Position numbers and translations under genes: made by a program
Notes under the pieces: generated by a model
Database searches by the model: none
Seen by the model: the letters and a program-made list of their open reading frames with translations, nothing else
What the model was told of the DNA's origin: nothing
From: Glossina fuscipes
Taxonomy: Eukaryota > Arthropoda > Insecta > Diptera > Glossinidae
DNA: 64,000 nt
NCBI RefSeq assembly: GCF_014805625.2
Contig: NW_023998414.1
Location: 16,152,253 to 16,216,252 of the forward strand
Direction: 5' to 3'
Shown here: in pieces, positions 10,801-27,400 of the stretch
How the letters are laid out: each line of letters opens with the position of its first letter
Position numbering within the stretch: position 1 is the stretch's first letter

Positions 10801-13800
10801 AATAATAGAAAACCGTCCTTTAGTTCTACTTCAATAAGTTTTCAAAATAATTTTTTTTTCTCAATTATTTAATTAATTTTTAAAAATTGTTATAGCATCT
10901 GCTAACTAATTCTTTCTACACAATTACATATAAAAATTGAACATATGCGTAAAAAAAAAAAAAGAACGGAAAGTAAACACAAACAAAAAGAAAAGGAACT
11001 CAACGCTTTATCGTCAACAGTTCATATTGAAAAGCATAAAATGGTTGTAGGAGACAAAGTTTTATTTTGTACACTTTGCACAACTTTGAGACTTTACTTA
11101 AACAATTCCGTTTCGAATGAATGTCGCTGTGAGAACACGCACACAAACACGCCTGCAAATATTTTGCGTCTATCCTATACTCAAATTTGTTTATTTTATG
11201 AGGCTTTTAAACATATGTTGTATGTTATGTCTATAGATACACGTAAATGTATTCAGAGAATATTAAGATTACACCATTAAGTTTTAAATGTCTCCACATT
11301 TGCAAGCAGGCATCGGTAATACAGTTGTGCTACAACAAGGATACATTGTTGTATAAGTAAATTAAGAAAATCTTTAGTAAAGATAAGCTGTAATAGGAGA
11401 CGGAAGTATTCTCATAAATATTTATAAACACATTAAGTAGTTTTTCCAGCTAAAAACAATGCTTCGATGTTTAAAATTTATACCTAACCTTATTTATTTT
11501 CTTCACTTTATTTGGTAACAATGTTTAAAAAACGAAATCATATTCGCCTGCGACCGCATCTCTTATATCTATCACAGTTGTTCTAAAAAAGACTTTCGCA
11601 TTCTGAAACGTTGGGTAAGGGTGGCTGATCTTTTCTACTTTTATACGATAAAAGTGGAAATTCATATATTATATATCTGAAACGGATACTTTGATTCTTA
11701 CGTCCAAGAATACGTTTACCGCAGTAATTAACAAATAGATGGATAGACGGACTAACAGACATGTGTAGAACGACTTACACTTAATCCTAATCAATAATAT
11801 GTGGACTTACTAGTGTCTCTGCGAAGCTTTTCTCTAGATGCTGTAAGCGGTTTGGTAAACAAATGAAATTTTCACTCTCTCTGACATTGCGTAAGCGTAC
11901 GCGATTTTTTCACATATTTGTACAGGTGCTGCAGGATTATACAAATACAAATACTACAAATAATGCAAAATTTTGCCATTACATCTGTTGCGGTTTATAA
12001 GTAACGAGTAACAAACCACATTTCTCTTGTTTTTGAAAACAAAGGTGGATTCAGGTTATGCTGTCTTGTGGGCGTATCCTTTGACCGATTTGACCTCGAA
12101 GCAGATTGGTTCTTCGTTGCGGCCAGGAGGACGTTTGCCACAGACATTATATAGACAGACAGACAGACAGACAGACAGGTGGACATGTTCAAAAATTTAA
12201 TGCTAATCAGGAATATATACAGCTAATGAAATACCTAAAGCTTCGTTCTGAGTGTCGCAAATATTTTGATAAATTTATTATATCGTCTTCCGGAGATGGG
12301 TGTAAAAAGAGAAATATAAATCAGCTTTAGGTAGGTCGTGTAAAAAGCTTCTGTCGTGAACATGAAAATGGCACAATGGTGAAGTAAAATTTCAGCCTTT
12401 TTGGACGCGCACTTATGGTTTGAGAATCGTTTCGTTTGAGTAAGTCGATGTGTGTATGTTTATAGGTATGAAACAGATTTAATAACGGGATGTAGTTAAT
12501 TATTTCGTTTTGGGAAGGCAAAATACCGATACTCTCGCCATCGTTTACCACGGTCAAGGCTTGACTTGCCGAAATTAAAGCACGGCCGTAAAGGTTTGGA
12601 TGAGGAATTCGCGAAAATTTGTAACCACTGACGAAAACCTCGATAAACTTTGCTAAATAATGCTGTACAATCGTTTAATCTGGTCTGGAGGGATAGCGAG
12701 GGCTGTGTGCGTGTCTGAGCATAAGAAGAATGATGCACTTGGTTTACTGCATTTGCTCGCACTGAAACGTCAACGATTAGAGTGACGCAATTGCATGAAC
12801 TGAGATTCGATATGTTGCCACATCTAAAATATATTGTACATCGAACCTCCAGCAATATCGGTTTGAAATCTGCAGCGTATTTCGCTAACTCTTGACAAAT
12901 CGTTTAAAACAAATGAATAAAAATGTATGTACAGGTTAGAAAACCATTAGACTGATTGTATCATTCTCGAAGGAAGTTAAAATAGAATTTTGTAAGCAAT
13001 TTTTTCATTAGGTCGGAAACTTTTCAGTTGACCTTCGTATGTGGAAATTTTAAATCAAACGAATTCATTTAAGCTCAGATCATATATTAACAGTTTTATT
13101 CATCCATGGAAATATGCAGAGATATATCATACCATCTGCATTCTATGCATGAGATATCAGGTTTTGGGAATTTTAATTTTTTAGGTATTAGAGTCGCACA
13201 CTTTTCATTTCTCTGCAACTAATTTTATTTAAAGTTTAAATTTCGAAATTAGAGAATATTACATCAAACTCTAAGATTGTACGCTTAAAAGTATGCCATG
13301 ATTTCATTTATATAGCTTAAACGTGATATATATAATATTATAAAATTTTATTATATGCTATATATGTCTGCCAATACAGACAGTCATATAAAAAGAGTTT
13401 TATAAAATATTGTATGGGAGAATTTAAAATATATATATTATTGAAAGCACAGTTCAATTTCAAAACCAAAATTAAAACACATCGGTCGTATGTATTATCA
13501 AGCGGTAGCACAAGTCAGCTTTCACGTAATTTTGACGTTGAGCAAAGAGTATTAGGCCACGTGCAGTGACTGGAATCTTCTAATTCTAGTTTCAATTCTG
13601 AGATCTTTACTTGGACGCAAAATACCAGAAGAAATATTAGGTTAACTGTACCTGCGGGTTTGTTGAAAATGCTCGGAGTTGTTCAACTCTATCGCACAAT
13701 ATTGCGTGAAAAAAATAAATCTACGCTTTTACTTAACAATTTTTTCACGACAAAATTATACGTATTCTATAGGCTTATGAAGAGTTCTTTGTTTAACAAT

Positions 13801-15418
13801 AAGACACTTTCTTCTTGTTATTTTATTATATGACCAATCAGTCTGGGCATGTCCTCAATTAGAGCACTATAGTGACGATCAGGAAAAGTGAGAAAAGAGA
13901 AAGATGTAGGGAAGGGGCCGCAGCCTATTGAATGTGTGCCCAGTTGTTAAGTGTTACGCCTTTGCCAACAACGATCATAGTAAACTGTACCCCATTGAGA
14001 TTTGAAGTTGCGGACACACAGATTTTCATGTTTAGAATAATTTCAGTTGTTAAAAGTTTTCTAACAACTCCTCAAGCGAAGTGGGGTAAGCAACTGCGAC
14101 ATCGCCAGGTGACTTGAATATTTTCAGCAGTAAAACTGGCTACAACAATTTGGTGGAAATTGTTTTGACACTTGCTTTGTATTTCACAAAGACATCATAC
14201 TCCTTTATTCATTCAAATGTGTGTCTAGTCGATATATTGCTTTGTACAAGAACATTAAATATATTGTAAAGTGCACATATATATTAGAACTTGTTCTACA
14301 TAATTTTGAATATCAGGTCCCTGATCACATCTGATCCGTTCGAAACGATGTGCCACGAGTAACGAACACAATGCAATTTCTAATTTAAGACGTCAAATAT
14401 GCGCTCAATGAAGTGAAAAAGCTACCGCGCATTATAAGATTATTCGCCGTTCGGAAACCTGGCAAATTATTAAATGAAGAGAATATAGTTGGACATGGTC
14501 GATCAATAAATATCCCACAAGGCTTTGCTTCGTACAGTTACATATATGAAGACTTTTCCAAATAAAGCGATGACGAAAAAATGGAACGATCCGAATCATT
14601 TTTAAACGCGGTCGTCGTTGGGCTAAAACATGCCGGTGTACCAATTTTTATCATAATATCTGAAAAAATTGCTGCCTGCAGGTTAAATCTAAGAAAACAA
14701 GTCGGACATAGGGACGGACAAGTTTAGATTAAATTCAGAAAGTGATGCTGAATCGACCGGTAGAATGAAAGTTAAGTCTATCTCAAGCCCTTCTATGTGT
14801 TGCATACATTCGCACAAACTTAATCTACCTTCGTACCATACCGTAGGGAGACAACTACGATGCAAAAAGAACGACCGGATTTTATCAATAAAATTGGTTA
14901 TTTATACCACATTGCCACGAGGCCACGCGCATTGTATTGGCGCCCGTTCGCTAATTTCAAGCGAAGCCTTCGAAAACTATGTCATGCAATTTTCAGAAAA
15001 TCAGAAAAAGAGTAACATTTTTATAGCACGAGATTTATAGAGCGTTGCCTGGAAAACTAGAAAATTTTATCGAACAACGTCGAATATTATTATCCATATA
15101 TGATTATTTTCGTTCCATACTTCGGTCCACAAGCGTTTAACGTTTTCTAGAAAGTCCACTTAACGTATTTCATTTTGTTTTCATTTCACTTAATCGGTGC
15201 TTAACAATAAAATGCCTTTTAATTAAAAATTATTGCTTGAAGTTTCATTTAGGTTTTCTATCTATTATGTGCGTTATATACGATATCAACTCCCAGCAGA
15301 ACACCAGAATAAATCGAATTTATAGCCCATTAATTGAGGTCAGACTTGATATTTTAATTGTGGTTTTAAAATTAAATAATATTTATGGTTTTTAAGGTTA
15401 CAGGAGCAAAAAAAAAAA

Positions 15419-15464
<46 letters not shown>

Positions 15465-18400
15465 TATAAAAACAAACAAAAAGTAACCCCCTAATTATAA
15501 AATATTTAATATTAAATTTACGACGCGCGTACGGCCACGTGTATACGCGCACGTATACGTGGGCGGCCAACGCGAAATGACTCGATTTATATTATGTAAC
15601 AAAAACAGATATATTAAATGCATTAAGAGAAGAAACAAAGAAAATATTTTTTAACGGACCGAAAGGATAATAAAGAAAAAGAACAAACACAAAAATAATC
15701 CAAATTATTTGCCAGACGTGACAATTTGTTGGGAAAACTTGAAATACCGTTGAAACCGATTAGTATGCGAGCAACTGTTATGACGTCAAAGTTTACGTTT
15801 ACTACTTACGAAATTATGCTGTTGTGCATTTTCTTTCCTAGCAAAATCTTATGAAATCTGAATATGAAAAGAAACTTGGAGAGGACAATATTTTCTTTGA
15901 AAAGTTTTAAATCGATTTAGAGATAATTCCTGCATTCATTTGCAAATTTTGTTCATTTTCGACAAAAAGAAAAAAAGCAATCTATAGGAAATGAGCGGAT
16001 GAAACTAAGAAAGGAAAAATAACAGCTTCTAATAGAAAATAGAAAAGTAAAAAAAAAAAAAAACACAAAATAAAAGTTCGTACAACGTTTAACGATTCCA
16101 TATTGATGGTAGCAGTTTTGTCGCTTTCTTGTCCTAAACCCCGTTGTAGCATAGGGACGTAGACAACGTATAGTAGACGTAGATAACACGCAGAAGAGCT
16201 TAACGCAGACCCAGCTTTTATTAGATCGATCGAACCGTCTGTCTGATGTCTGCCCATGTAAAATTGTGTTCAAGCTACAGCTCATATCTCGAAATTAGCG
16301 ACGCCTTGGTTGAACACAACATACGGACAGATGTATAGACAAGCTTAGATCGATTAAGAACATGATTCTCAGTCGATTCTGCGTGGCATGTACGTCCGCG
16401 CAAGCTTATTGCGTCCTGTACTATAGGTAGATTAGGATATGAGGAATTGAAACGTGTACTTTATTAGGTGACAGTCAACACACCCATCTCATTAAACGTT
16501 GACGATATTGATATGAAATTTCATCCGCAGGGCAATCAGAATGATCCGTATCCAACTTACGAAAGAAAAAGCATTGATTGTGATAATCGCTGAGTGATAT
16601 AAATGGAAAAGATGTATTACTTTTTTGACTGCAGCGTCCTCGATCCTCACAAATGGCGTTATCGACTGTTTTATCGATGGTTTATGAAAGATGAACGGCG
16701 ATCGGAAGCTGGGAAATAATAATACGAATTGCAAAATATAGAAACATAAAAGTTCGATACCCATGCGTAATGAAGCAAAGACACGATTAAGATAACACTG
16801 AAGGAAAAAACATTAGATCGAATTTGATTTGACCATTCATTATTCCATTCATGTCACTAAACATAAAGTCTTGTCTTTGAGCCATCATCATTTTTTCTTT
16901 GAGCCATCGAAACGTGCCTGCGTGACTAGCGTCGACAACAACGACGAATTATATATAAAGCAATGTTTATAGTTGGGCGTTAACCTGCAGACTAGACGTG
17001 CACAAGATATAACGATTTTTTAACAATAAATTGCTGGCATTTATGTTGCACTTCCCACTCTTTTCTTGTTTGAATAGGAAATCTTACCCTCTAAGGATTC
17101 ATCTCTTGATTATTATTTCTTGGGATCAACGGTGACATTTACTTAATGTTTTTCTTCCTCGATAAGTTTTAAAGATGAGTCGCCCTCTTGTCGCGGGATC
17201 GACCTCTTGCGAAAAAATTGGCCACAATTTTCTGATTACGAATGGACAATATATTGACTATAACCTCCTCTCGAATACTGCTCTATAAAATAAAAGCCAT
17301 CTCCAATAAAATACAACAACAAAGAAATAAAAGAAAATAATTGCATTGTCTAATAGTGTGAGGACTTGCTTCGTTGTTTTATAATATTAATAATGACATC
17401 ATTTGCATGCGTGATGTGCGCGTATTGATAAAATATTTATTCCTTGAATTTGAATTATGTAAGTTGTTGAACAAAATTTTTGCAACCGCAATATCAGCGA
17501 TGATATCGATGAATTTTGCGTCAATCTTCAGTCATCCATTAAGAATGTAAGTTTGCACATACGAAAAGAGATAAATTTGTTTTCTTGTTACACATTATAC
17601 AATGAAATGTCATTGTGTGATGAACGTTACGTATAAAAAAGCTTTCATAACTTTTTTCATTTTTATTAAAATATTTTTAAGGAGAAATTTTTAATATAAT
17701 ACTTTTGTTTAGCACGATAGATAGATTGATTAGTATGCTGTTGTGAGCGGAAACTTTTAACTCGATATGAAAAAGTTAGGGTATCGAAGAGTTTAAATAA
17801 AAAGAACAGCGAGAACAAAGGAAGGAAAGAAATTTAAGGAAAATATGAAATAAATAATGTAAACCCGCGATCCTATTCCACACAGTGACCATTTAGTATT
17901 ATTATAGTCGCTATCGTAAGAAAGTGCACTCTTTTGTTATTTAGTTTTTTTTTTTTAAAAATTCACAAAAATTCTTTGAAAAGCAACGAAGAAAGCAAAG
18001 CGAAAAACAAAAAAAACCTGAAATGAAACTTTGTAGCTTTTAATCCAGAGCAGATGCTTCGATTCACACCAACTCTCGCGGTCTTTTTGGTTCGTCTTGT
18101 TTTCGCTTTCTGAACACACAATGTCCGTCCAATATGACGTAATGTGAAGCCTTTGCCCCCTAGGATTTTGTTCTTCTTTTTCAGTTTCCTCATCACCATC
18201 CTCGAAGATTGAGAGTGTACTTGTTTCATCAAAATGTCTGCAACGTTCGGAGGACAACTTTAGAGATCCTATCAAATCTATATCTTCTTGGCTGGTATCA
18301 AACTCTGAAACAATTTAAACGTGTGCATTTTTTCCGTCCCTCAACTAGTCTACCTCCTATTCTGTCCATCCGGTACGGTAAACATGCCTTTGGTCAACCG

Positions 18401-21400
18401 AAAATTATACTTCGACTCACTATTATTATCAAAAAAATGTATTTAAAGCTATTGCATGTAGTTCAATATCAACTCCGCTTTTAAAAGTATAATTTTGGGT
18501 TTTTTGTTCGTAAACTACAGGAGACACAGGCCCGAAAATTTCCACGTACAATAGATTCTGCGATTGATTCATAATTGGGAAAAATCAAAAGTCACGTCCA
18601 TCGAGTGTTATTATGATAGAGTGTCGAAATTTGTTACCTTTTTTCTGTTATTTTTGAAACTTTTTTTTGTGTTCTTAAGTAAAAGGGAAGGCAAAAAAAC
18701 ACAGGTTCAATAATGAGTCATGTACAGACTGAGCGCAGCCCTTCGTCTTATGAAAACGAGTACGCGATGCAAAGAAAATATCGAATTTTGTCTTCACTAC
18801 TCATAAACCACAACAGCAATACAACGATAAAAATATACACGTTTATGAAAACTTGAAAAATGGGCCACATCCGTCCAATATTATGGGGTATCAAAATTTA
18901 GTTTCTGTAATTTTTTTTTTTTTTTTCTTGTTTAAGATGAGAAAGTGTTCGGCATAAGAGATGCGACCATAGCCAAATATGATTTTTGACTTGTTTATTT
19001 TTATTGTCGTTCTTTTTGTTCTGTTTTTTTTTTTTGTTAAGAAGCATAAAATATACGTGAAAAATATTTTTAAAGCGCAATCATAAAGAGGGATTGGGGT
19101 TGTCAAATTCTCTGCGTATCATGATACATACTGCTGTGTCCAAAAAATAAGACCAATACAATATTTTCTTTTTTAAATTTATTTTTTTTTCCAAATCTAT
19201 TTCGTTGGTCTTCAAGGTAATCCTCAAACTCAAATAAAATTCTTTGTTAACAATTTGGCACGGGGGAAGGAACTCATAGTGTACAGCAGCAACACGATAA
19301 TCGAGGAAAACTGCTAACAACAACTGGTTGATTTTTGACCGACTTCGGCGCCGTTTTCTCAATCTCCCCTCACCTTTTGCACGATATTAGCTCGATTGAT
19401 TGAGTGGTGTTCGGGTCGTATATATAGAGTCAAGATGTCTGCCGCAGTGCTACCAATCTAAATAATAAATATTCCTCATATTTGATATACACGCGGAATT
19501 TAACTTGAATATTGATCTTACTTCTCGATCACAGTATTACATCATGCCTAGATAGATTTACATGGATACGTGTATGTCCGTATGTCTATTTATTTGTACT
19601 CTTTAAAGCTGAGGTCCGATATGAAGAATTTTCTTAAAGCAATCGCGATTTGCGGACCAAATCAACGAACGTATCTAGGCAACTGTACCTTGATTGCTTG
19701 AAAGGTTAATGAAAAACATTGTTATTGAAATGCTTTACAATGGCAAAAGCATGTTGTTTCGTCTATACGCTATACAACAATTATCTACAAATGACAGGAA
19801 AGGAACCTCACTAAACTGCTTCGACCTTATATTTGTTTTACAATCTGTTGCTATTCATCTACAATTATACTACTCTTGCTACCCCACGTTTCTTCGAATT
19901 CCATTTTCACAAAAATTAATGAATGGTAATACCGCACAGGCCAACTAACAATAATGGCTTGCTATACCCATCGCCGAAGGTTGGTGGATCTATTAACTTT
20001 GTCTAGACGCTCAGAAGGATGCACTAGAGACCTCATTAACTATGTGCACTCATAACCAGCATTAATTTCTAAAGCGATTGAAGGGTGTACGTCTGTCCAT
20101 TTGTCTGCCGGTTTGTGTAATGCCTGTGGTAAAAATTTTCCTAATCGCAGCTTATCGGCTCCGAATTCATCAGAAATATTAGACGTTCTTGCACTCTGTG
20201 CAAAAGAATCTGATTTCAATTTTGTCTTCAAAAATAAAAAAAATTGTGGTTTGTTGCGCGTTACTCATAAACCACAAAATATATGCAGTGATAAAAATTT
20301 GCATTAATATTTTATTAGTGGCCCTGCAGTATGTGTGCAAATATGAGATAATTGGCCACGTCTACACAAGCTTATAAGTGATTAAGGTTTTTTTTTACTC
20401 ACGAGATAAACAACACAACAGAATGTTGAAAATTATTCTGCACATTTCTCCATTGAAGATATATTTTCTATACAGAAATGTGTTAGTTCCAACATAAATA
20501 TGCTGGACCTTGCAATTCGAATGAAGTGTTCATTTTTTCTTAGCAATTTAATCAATTGGATATCAAATAAAGGCATTCGGCGAGTGAAACGCGACAAGCT
20601 GTGTGCGTTAATCCTAAGTTAAATATCACCAATGCACGGATGGATAACGATGATGAGTATAAAAGAGAGAAGGATATAATTTCCTTAAGTTGAACAAATT
20701 GTTGACTATAGAAGTCTACTGTTTATTTAATTTGTAGTTTTCGAGGATTCGTTTATGCAGCTGTATTACAATTTTTTTCGTTTAAGCAACACTGCTTGAG
20801 CAGTAAAATTTTTCTTAATAAACCCGTATGCATGTGTGGGGAATAAAAAATAAACAGATCGGATTTAGAATATAAGTAGATTAGCCATTAGTTTGTAGGC
20901 AGAAATCTTCCATTGCGTCTTTAAAAGACAACACATTTGCAAGAAATGATTTTTTATTTCTGGTTAAAATACCTTTTTTTGTTAGATGTTGGTATTGAAT
21001 TGGTTAGAAAGGTCTGAGTATTGGTCTTCTTCTATTATTGATCCGCAGAAAAGCTCGACTTACAATAACAATGGTCGTGGGTTCAAATCTCAAGTGCGGT
21101 AGAGTTTTCAATACACCCGATATCCTTAGGTGCTATTGCTTTGAGGTCTTAGCCTTGTCCGACTAAATAAATGGATTACAATAAGAATAACTTTTCTATT
21201 ATTGTTTTGCCATTTTGAAGGTCGAAAGTTGATTAAATTGCTTTTTCATCGTAAAGAATTCCAAGAGGCCAAGGTGTAACTGAATCCATTTTAGCGTAGA
21301 AGTAAACCTGAGCTCCATTCTATTTATTGAGAATTTTTATTTGACTTTAACGGAAACATGAATGTCATGGTTTCTCAGAATTAATTTAACCAAATTATGA

Positions 21401-24400
21401 TTTCATTTACTCATATACTGAGAGTGAAAAATGCTTGTGAGAATAGTGAAACATATTTTATTCAAAGTAATGTCTATGGAAAGCTATATATTTTTCTTCT
21501 TTGCCCGACAGAATATGAATTTGGTGTTGAAAGCATAATTGGGCTTTTATATCTATTCATATAAGCACTCTTGTATATCGTTCCGTTATCGAATAGATAT
21601 GCCGCTTAGGCAGACAGTAAAGCCAGGATTGAAGCTGGTGTTTATTCGAAGAAGCGACGTCTGATGAAAATGGGGCCGTAGTAATGCTGCGATCAGTGAT
21701 GTTAATTGCTTTTGTAAGGATGTGACAGTGTGAGGACAAGTCTCGTACCTACATTGCCCGCATTTGTCTTAAAGATGAGCGCGATTGTAGTAGCCAGTGT
21801 TTCTTAGTGATTGTTTTTTTTGTTCAAGCAGTTCATAATACATTTCCTCACATCCTCAAATACATGAAACACTTTGATTTTTTTTTTTTTTTTTATGACC
21901 AATCACTTAGGGATGTCATCCATAGGTGTAACAGGGTGATTGTCAGAGAGAAATCGGGATTGACTGCAGCCATGGAAGTGTGCGCATCCGATCGTTAAGT
22001 GTTAGGCCTTTGCGGAACATTATTGCGCTGATTATTGATATTCGCATTTGTTAACTACTTGTCTCTGCGAAGCGCAAACGTTATTTGGCAGTAGACGTCA
22101 ACTGTTCCCCGTATTCAAATTAAGTTTTTATGGCACGGTACGGACTTGACTTATTCATGCTCCTAAAGCCGGGTAATGCATATTTTAACGGAATAATTTT
22201 TACTGTTGGATAAAATTTAAAGATAATCTTTGGCAGAATGCCCATAAAAACAAAGCGGCAACGACTTATACATGTACATCTGATTAATTAGTAATAGGGC
22301 ACGTAGAGATGGCGCTATCATGCGATAGGTTTTGGAGAGAAATTTGCAAATATAGCTGAAATGCGTACCGTGAAATGTTAAAAAGAAAGTCCCTTTCTAA
22401 AGGACTTACTATTTATAACAAATCTTGCATGGGAAGTCCAAGAAATACGCCAAAGTGCTTCAAATTTGTTCCACTCAATTTTTAAGTCAAATCATTATAA
22501 ACAGTAAATTTTCATCATAAAACATTAATAATAAGGCCTTCTTGGCATATAAGGGCTTCCTGATTTCCTGACAATTCTTACATGCGGCGGTATCCAAAAA
22601 AAAAAAAGAAGACCTACGTAGTCCAAATTCGGCAAGCTTGACTTCTTTACCAATTTACTAACATGAAGCAATTTTCACCACGAAATATTGAAAATTATAT
22701 CATTTTACCATACATATAGATTCGGTTCCGTATTTCTGTGAGAAGGACTTCAACATATCGCCCCAATACTGATTTAGAATATCGAAATACAATTATTTAG
22801 CGACATTTGTGGAGAAATTTTAAATATTTTATTAAATTTTTTCGGGTGGTCGGAAAAATGGATCGTTCCGATTCATTTTCAATGACGTTAATACTTGGGT
22901 GAAAGCAGCCTAGTGCACCAAATTTCATCAAAACATCTCAAAATTGCGATCTGTAGGTTTGATACAATGGAAAGACAGCAGACGGACGGACGTATAGACA
23001 GAGAGGCTTCAGAACCATTTTCGAAATTGATCGCTAAAATAAACGGAGGTTCCATCCAAAATTCCTTCTGGGTGTAACACATGCCTTAATATGCACTGTA
23101 TCGCGCGTGGTGCACAAAGAAACGCAAAAAGAGAAACAACCTCAAAGTACACTAATGAAAATTCATGTAAAAGAACACTTTAAGCAGATTTAGGTAAAAA
23201 AAAAAAACGCTGGGGAAACATGCATTATATAATCTAAATTCTTTTTAAGGCGATTATAATTTCGTTCCTCGTTTTTTATTTTTGTTTTCATTTTGATTTT
23301 CAATTTTCTGTATTTCCACGGTTTATTTTTTAATTTCGAATATAATTATATAAATTTCTCGTTAATTTGAAGAGAAGCTTGATTTAAAGCGAAATTTCAT
23401 TTTCACATTATCTCTCTCTCTCTCTCTCTTTCTCGGTTTTGCTATTGCATGTTTAATTAGACGTAAAAATCTTTGCTTTTAACAAGAAAAACCACAACAT
23501 ATTGTTCAAGATGAAAAGTAAAATGCTTTCTAATCAAAAAAACAAAGTTTTGTGTGGTTTTATACTAATGAACCGCTCGCTGTTGGTTGCCATCATCACC
23601 ACGCTTTGTTAAATGTGCAAAATATTGGGCAAAAAAAAAAAAAAAAACAATCGCAAAATAACAAATTGTGGTTAAGGAATAAACAAAAACTTAGTTAAGT
23701 AACAGTAATAGGAACAGCTAAACCAATTAATAGAATAACTAATTATTTTGGCTTTCAATTTTTCAAAACTTTCCATATATAACAAGAACAAGTAAGTAAG
23801 TGATATATATTCGGTTGCGATCGAATCTTTTATGCCCATCGCCGCTGGTCTAGGAAAGATTCCAACAAAGCCAAGTACTAAATAAGTTTATAGTCTATAG
23901 CATTGGAAGCATGTGGATGATTTTTTGACGAATAGGCATAGACGGACTGACACAAATGTCGAGAAAGATTCACGTTTAATACTAATCAATAACATGTAGA
24001 CTTTGCTTCTTTCTGGGCGCCGCAAACACTTTGATGAAAGAACGGTAATATTATAGAATATTAATATTGAGTAGACGAGGCCGATTTTACCCATTTTCCT
24101 CGTAATGCTGTATCCAAAAAATATAAATGCAAATTATGAATAGATTATGAATAACGCGCCAAAAAGCAATTTTTTTGTTTTTTTGTTTTTGAAAACAAAG
24201 CAGGTCTTAGGTTGTGACCTGTTGCGGACGTGTGCTTGAGCCGATTTGGCCAAGTTTCAGTACCGGCCTGTGTGCGTGCAAGGGCTTCCAATGTTTCTGC
24301 AAGGTTCGAAGAAGACAGCTTCTTTATTGCGACACCAGGAGGATGTTTGCCAAAGGCATTATACAGATGGACAGACAGGTGGCCGTTATTAAAACTTGAA

Positions 24401-27400
24401 TACTAATCAAGAATATATATAATTTATGGAATCGCTAAACCTTGATTCTAGATGTGGCAAACGTTTTCACAAAATTGACAAAGCTCTCGTCCTAAAAATA
24501 ATACTCTACGTCCGATATTTGAATACTCTATATCACTTTGCTTAACACAATTCTTATTGTCATAATATATCACAGAGTTATAACTTGTTGCGCTACAAAA
24601 ACCACGAAGATACTTAAATTCGAAATTAACTCTTGTTTTCTTTCATACAAACAAAGGCTTACATCACACTTCGCGAAACGTTTATATGACAAAGGGCTCA
24701 AGAAATGATTTTCCACATTTACACGTTTATCGATAAATTACATTTATCACTGTTACTTATTAAAGATTATGAAAAATCGAAATTTCTTCTTTTATATAAG
24801 GATTTCTTTAAATGTCGGGTGGATGAATGGACAAACAGCAAAAACTGTGTAAATCCGCATAATGAAAAGTGCATTTGTCCCATAAGCCCTTCCGGGTGTT
24901 GCAGATAGCCGTGCAAACTTAACATACTCTGTACCTGTAAGTGGCGTAGAATACAAAAACTTATTTATTAATAATACGTAGAAACAGCACAAAAAAAAAA
25001 AAAAAAATAAATAAAAATAAAAAATCTTAATTAAACAATATATTAAATATTTAGTTTAAAATGAGAAAATTTTTCAGAAGCCTTTTTTTTATCTCTTCAT
25101 AAATTTTTGTGTAACGTTACGGTTGTTTTAAAGGTTGAACTCATCTTACAGCAAAAATTGGAACATTTGCTATCCAATGTAAATCAAGGAATTGTTTTCA
25201 CCAAAAATTCACCCTAAATAACTGGATTTCTTTGCCGGCTCCGCACACTATATTAAGATTTAAGTTAGTTTAAGTTAGCCATAGGTATGTGCGGTTCTTG
25301 ACATCAGCGCATTGGCCATCAGATTGTATTGAAATTAAACGAGTAAGAGAATTATATTCGGTCGTGATCAGTCATCGTGATTTTAAGGAAAAGGGAAAGA
25401 ATTACATTTTCATATTCCACAATATTGGCTCGGCGCGGCTGCTTTTTCTATTTTCAGAAAAAAAAGGAAGTTTATTTGGCGTATGTGTTGTACTGAGTTT
25501 ATGAGTAACGACCGGAAAATACGGAAAATCGGCAAGCAAAGATATTCACAGGTTTTATTCCATAAATCTGTGGGCGTGGTAGGTGTGTTCTTTGAACAAT
25601 TTGGCTTAATTGCAAACTCTTTTGCAAGATTTGCGCAGATTGGCATTTGACGGACAGACATGCTTAGGTGCATTCCCAATTTGAAACTGGTCGAGAATTT
25701 ATGAAATTAAGTTGCACTATAAAATTAAGTAGGCCTGGCCGCTTTTTGTAGAGGCACTATAACATCCTCACTAGAATAAATATTTAAAGTGTTGTAGATT
25801 TACCCGGTGCCGTTCATGCATAATGAGTAAAAAAAACAATTTTTTATTCCTTTTGAAGTACAGAGGTGTCCTCAACCTGCGTGCAAGAGCTCCCAATGCT
25901 TTTCGACAGATTTGAAATCGATAGCTTCATTTTTGCAGCCAGGAGAGCGTTCACAACAGACATTACGCAGACCTATGGCAATGAGAACACTTTTTCTTAT
26001 AACTTGATATAAGGACATAAGCGTTCTTGGAAGAAATGGGTCTGAAATGAAATGATGTGCTGCCACAATGTCAGTGTCCAAACTGGAGATGCATTACGTC
26101 CTGGGAGGTCAGTTGAAACTAGTAACGACCGAACCAACGCATTAATTGATGCAGTGGCCTTCTCAGTGGCATTTCTCCGATATATTCTATAATACATGTA
26201 TTTTGTGCTTATATGCTATAATCCAATCCATCTCCAATTATGTTTAGGTATATTCGTAGACTGCATGATAAATCATATCAATACTTTTTTTTTCTGTATT
26301 TTTGTAAGCATTTTGTTTGTAAGCATGGTTTGGTTTCTTATTTGTATTTGTATTTTCAAATTTTTTGTATTAGTATTACTGTTTTTTCTCCTATATAGAT
26401 AGAACGGCACATCCGTCAACACTTTCTGGTATTGGCAAATAGATGTCGTTTCTAATAAAAAATTCATATTAGTTTTAGAAAATGCTGAGCTTCAATTCAC
26501 GCCTTTGAAAATTTTAATTTTTTTCAATCGTACTGTGACGAGTTAAAATCGATTTAGTGATTTTCAAAGCCACAGAAAATTCCTCATTTAATGTATGTTG
26601 ATGAGTAAAAGCAATGCTCAAATTCAGTATTGATTTAAAGACTTTTATGGAATCTATTTTCGAATATCAAGCAATAATTTTAACTGTCGCCGATTTTCTA
26701 ATTTTAAACGCGATCACATATCGCATGGTGGGCATCCAAAGTATATGGTTAGACGAGAAAACATTAACGAACGTCCTCCTTGATAGGGGATTATTGAATT
26801 TCAAAGGATCACGTGGGCATGAAAAACCTGTTTTTCAAATAAATATCATAATTACTGAAAGTAAAGCAAGTAAATGCACTGTGTGTCACAGGTCGATACG
26901 TACAATGGGAAGATTGTATGAATAGAAGAAGTTCGAATTTCTGCCCCACCCACTCTATTATTTAGATCTGACCGCCCAGTGTCAATTCTTAAAAATTTGC
27001 AAATCTTAAGAGGATATCGCAGAGAAAAGTTTTGGATCAAATGATGTGATCATTGCATTGAATAAAATCTATTTCTATTTCAGTAAAAACGCCAATCAGC
27101 GTGAAAATAGCCGACCTTTTAGCAAAACCGATGGGGCATACATCAGGCTAACTTCAAGCTATTAAATTCGATATCGTACGAAAGTGTAGAAATATTAGTC
27201 TATATGTCGGACATTCCCTCATACATAAGTGTTCTTAAAAAAAAAAAAAGTTTTTATGGGGCAACAGAGCTTAATACTCGACATAGTACATTAAAAATGG
27301 TGACGCAGAGCATATAGTAGACGAGTTATGTGATTTATTTCATGTCTTTTTCCTAAATTTGTGTGGATGTACACAGCATCCAGAAGAAGTTGATATAGAC

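Noticed and set aside
12496..12855. 119-codon minus-strand ORF
   Set aside because: More complex than its surroundings, but no family motif and no splice sites. Probably transposon debris.
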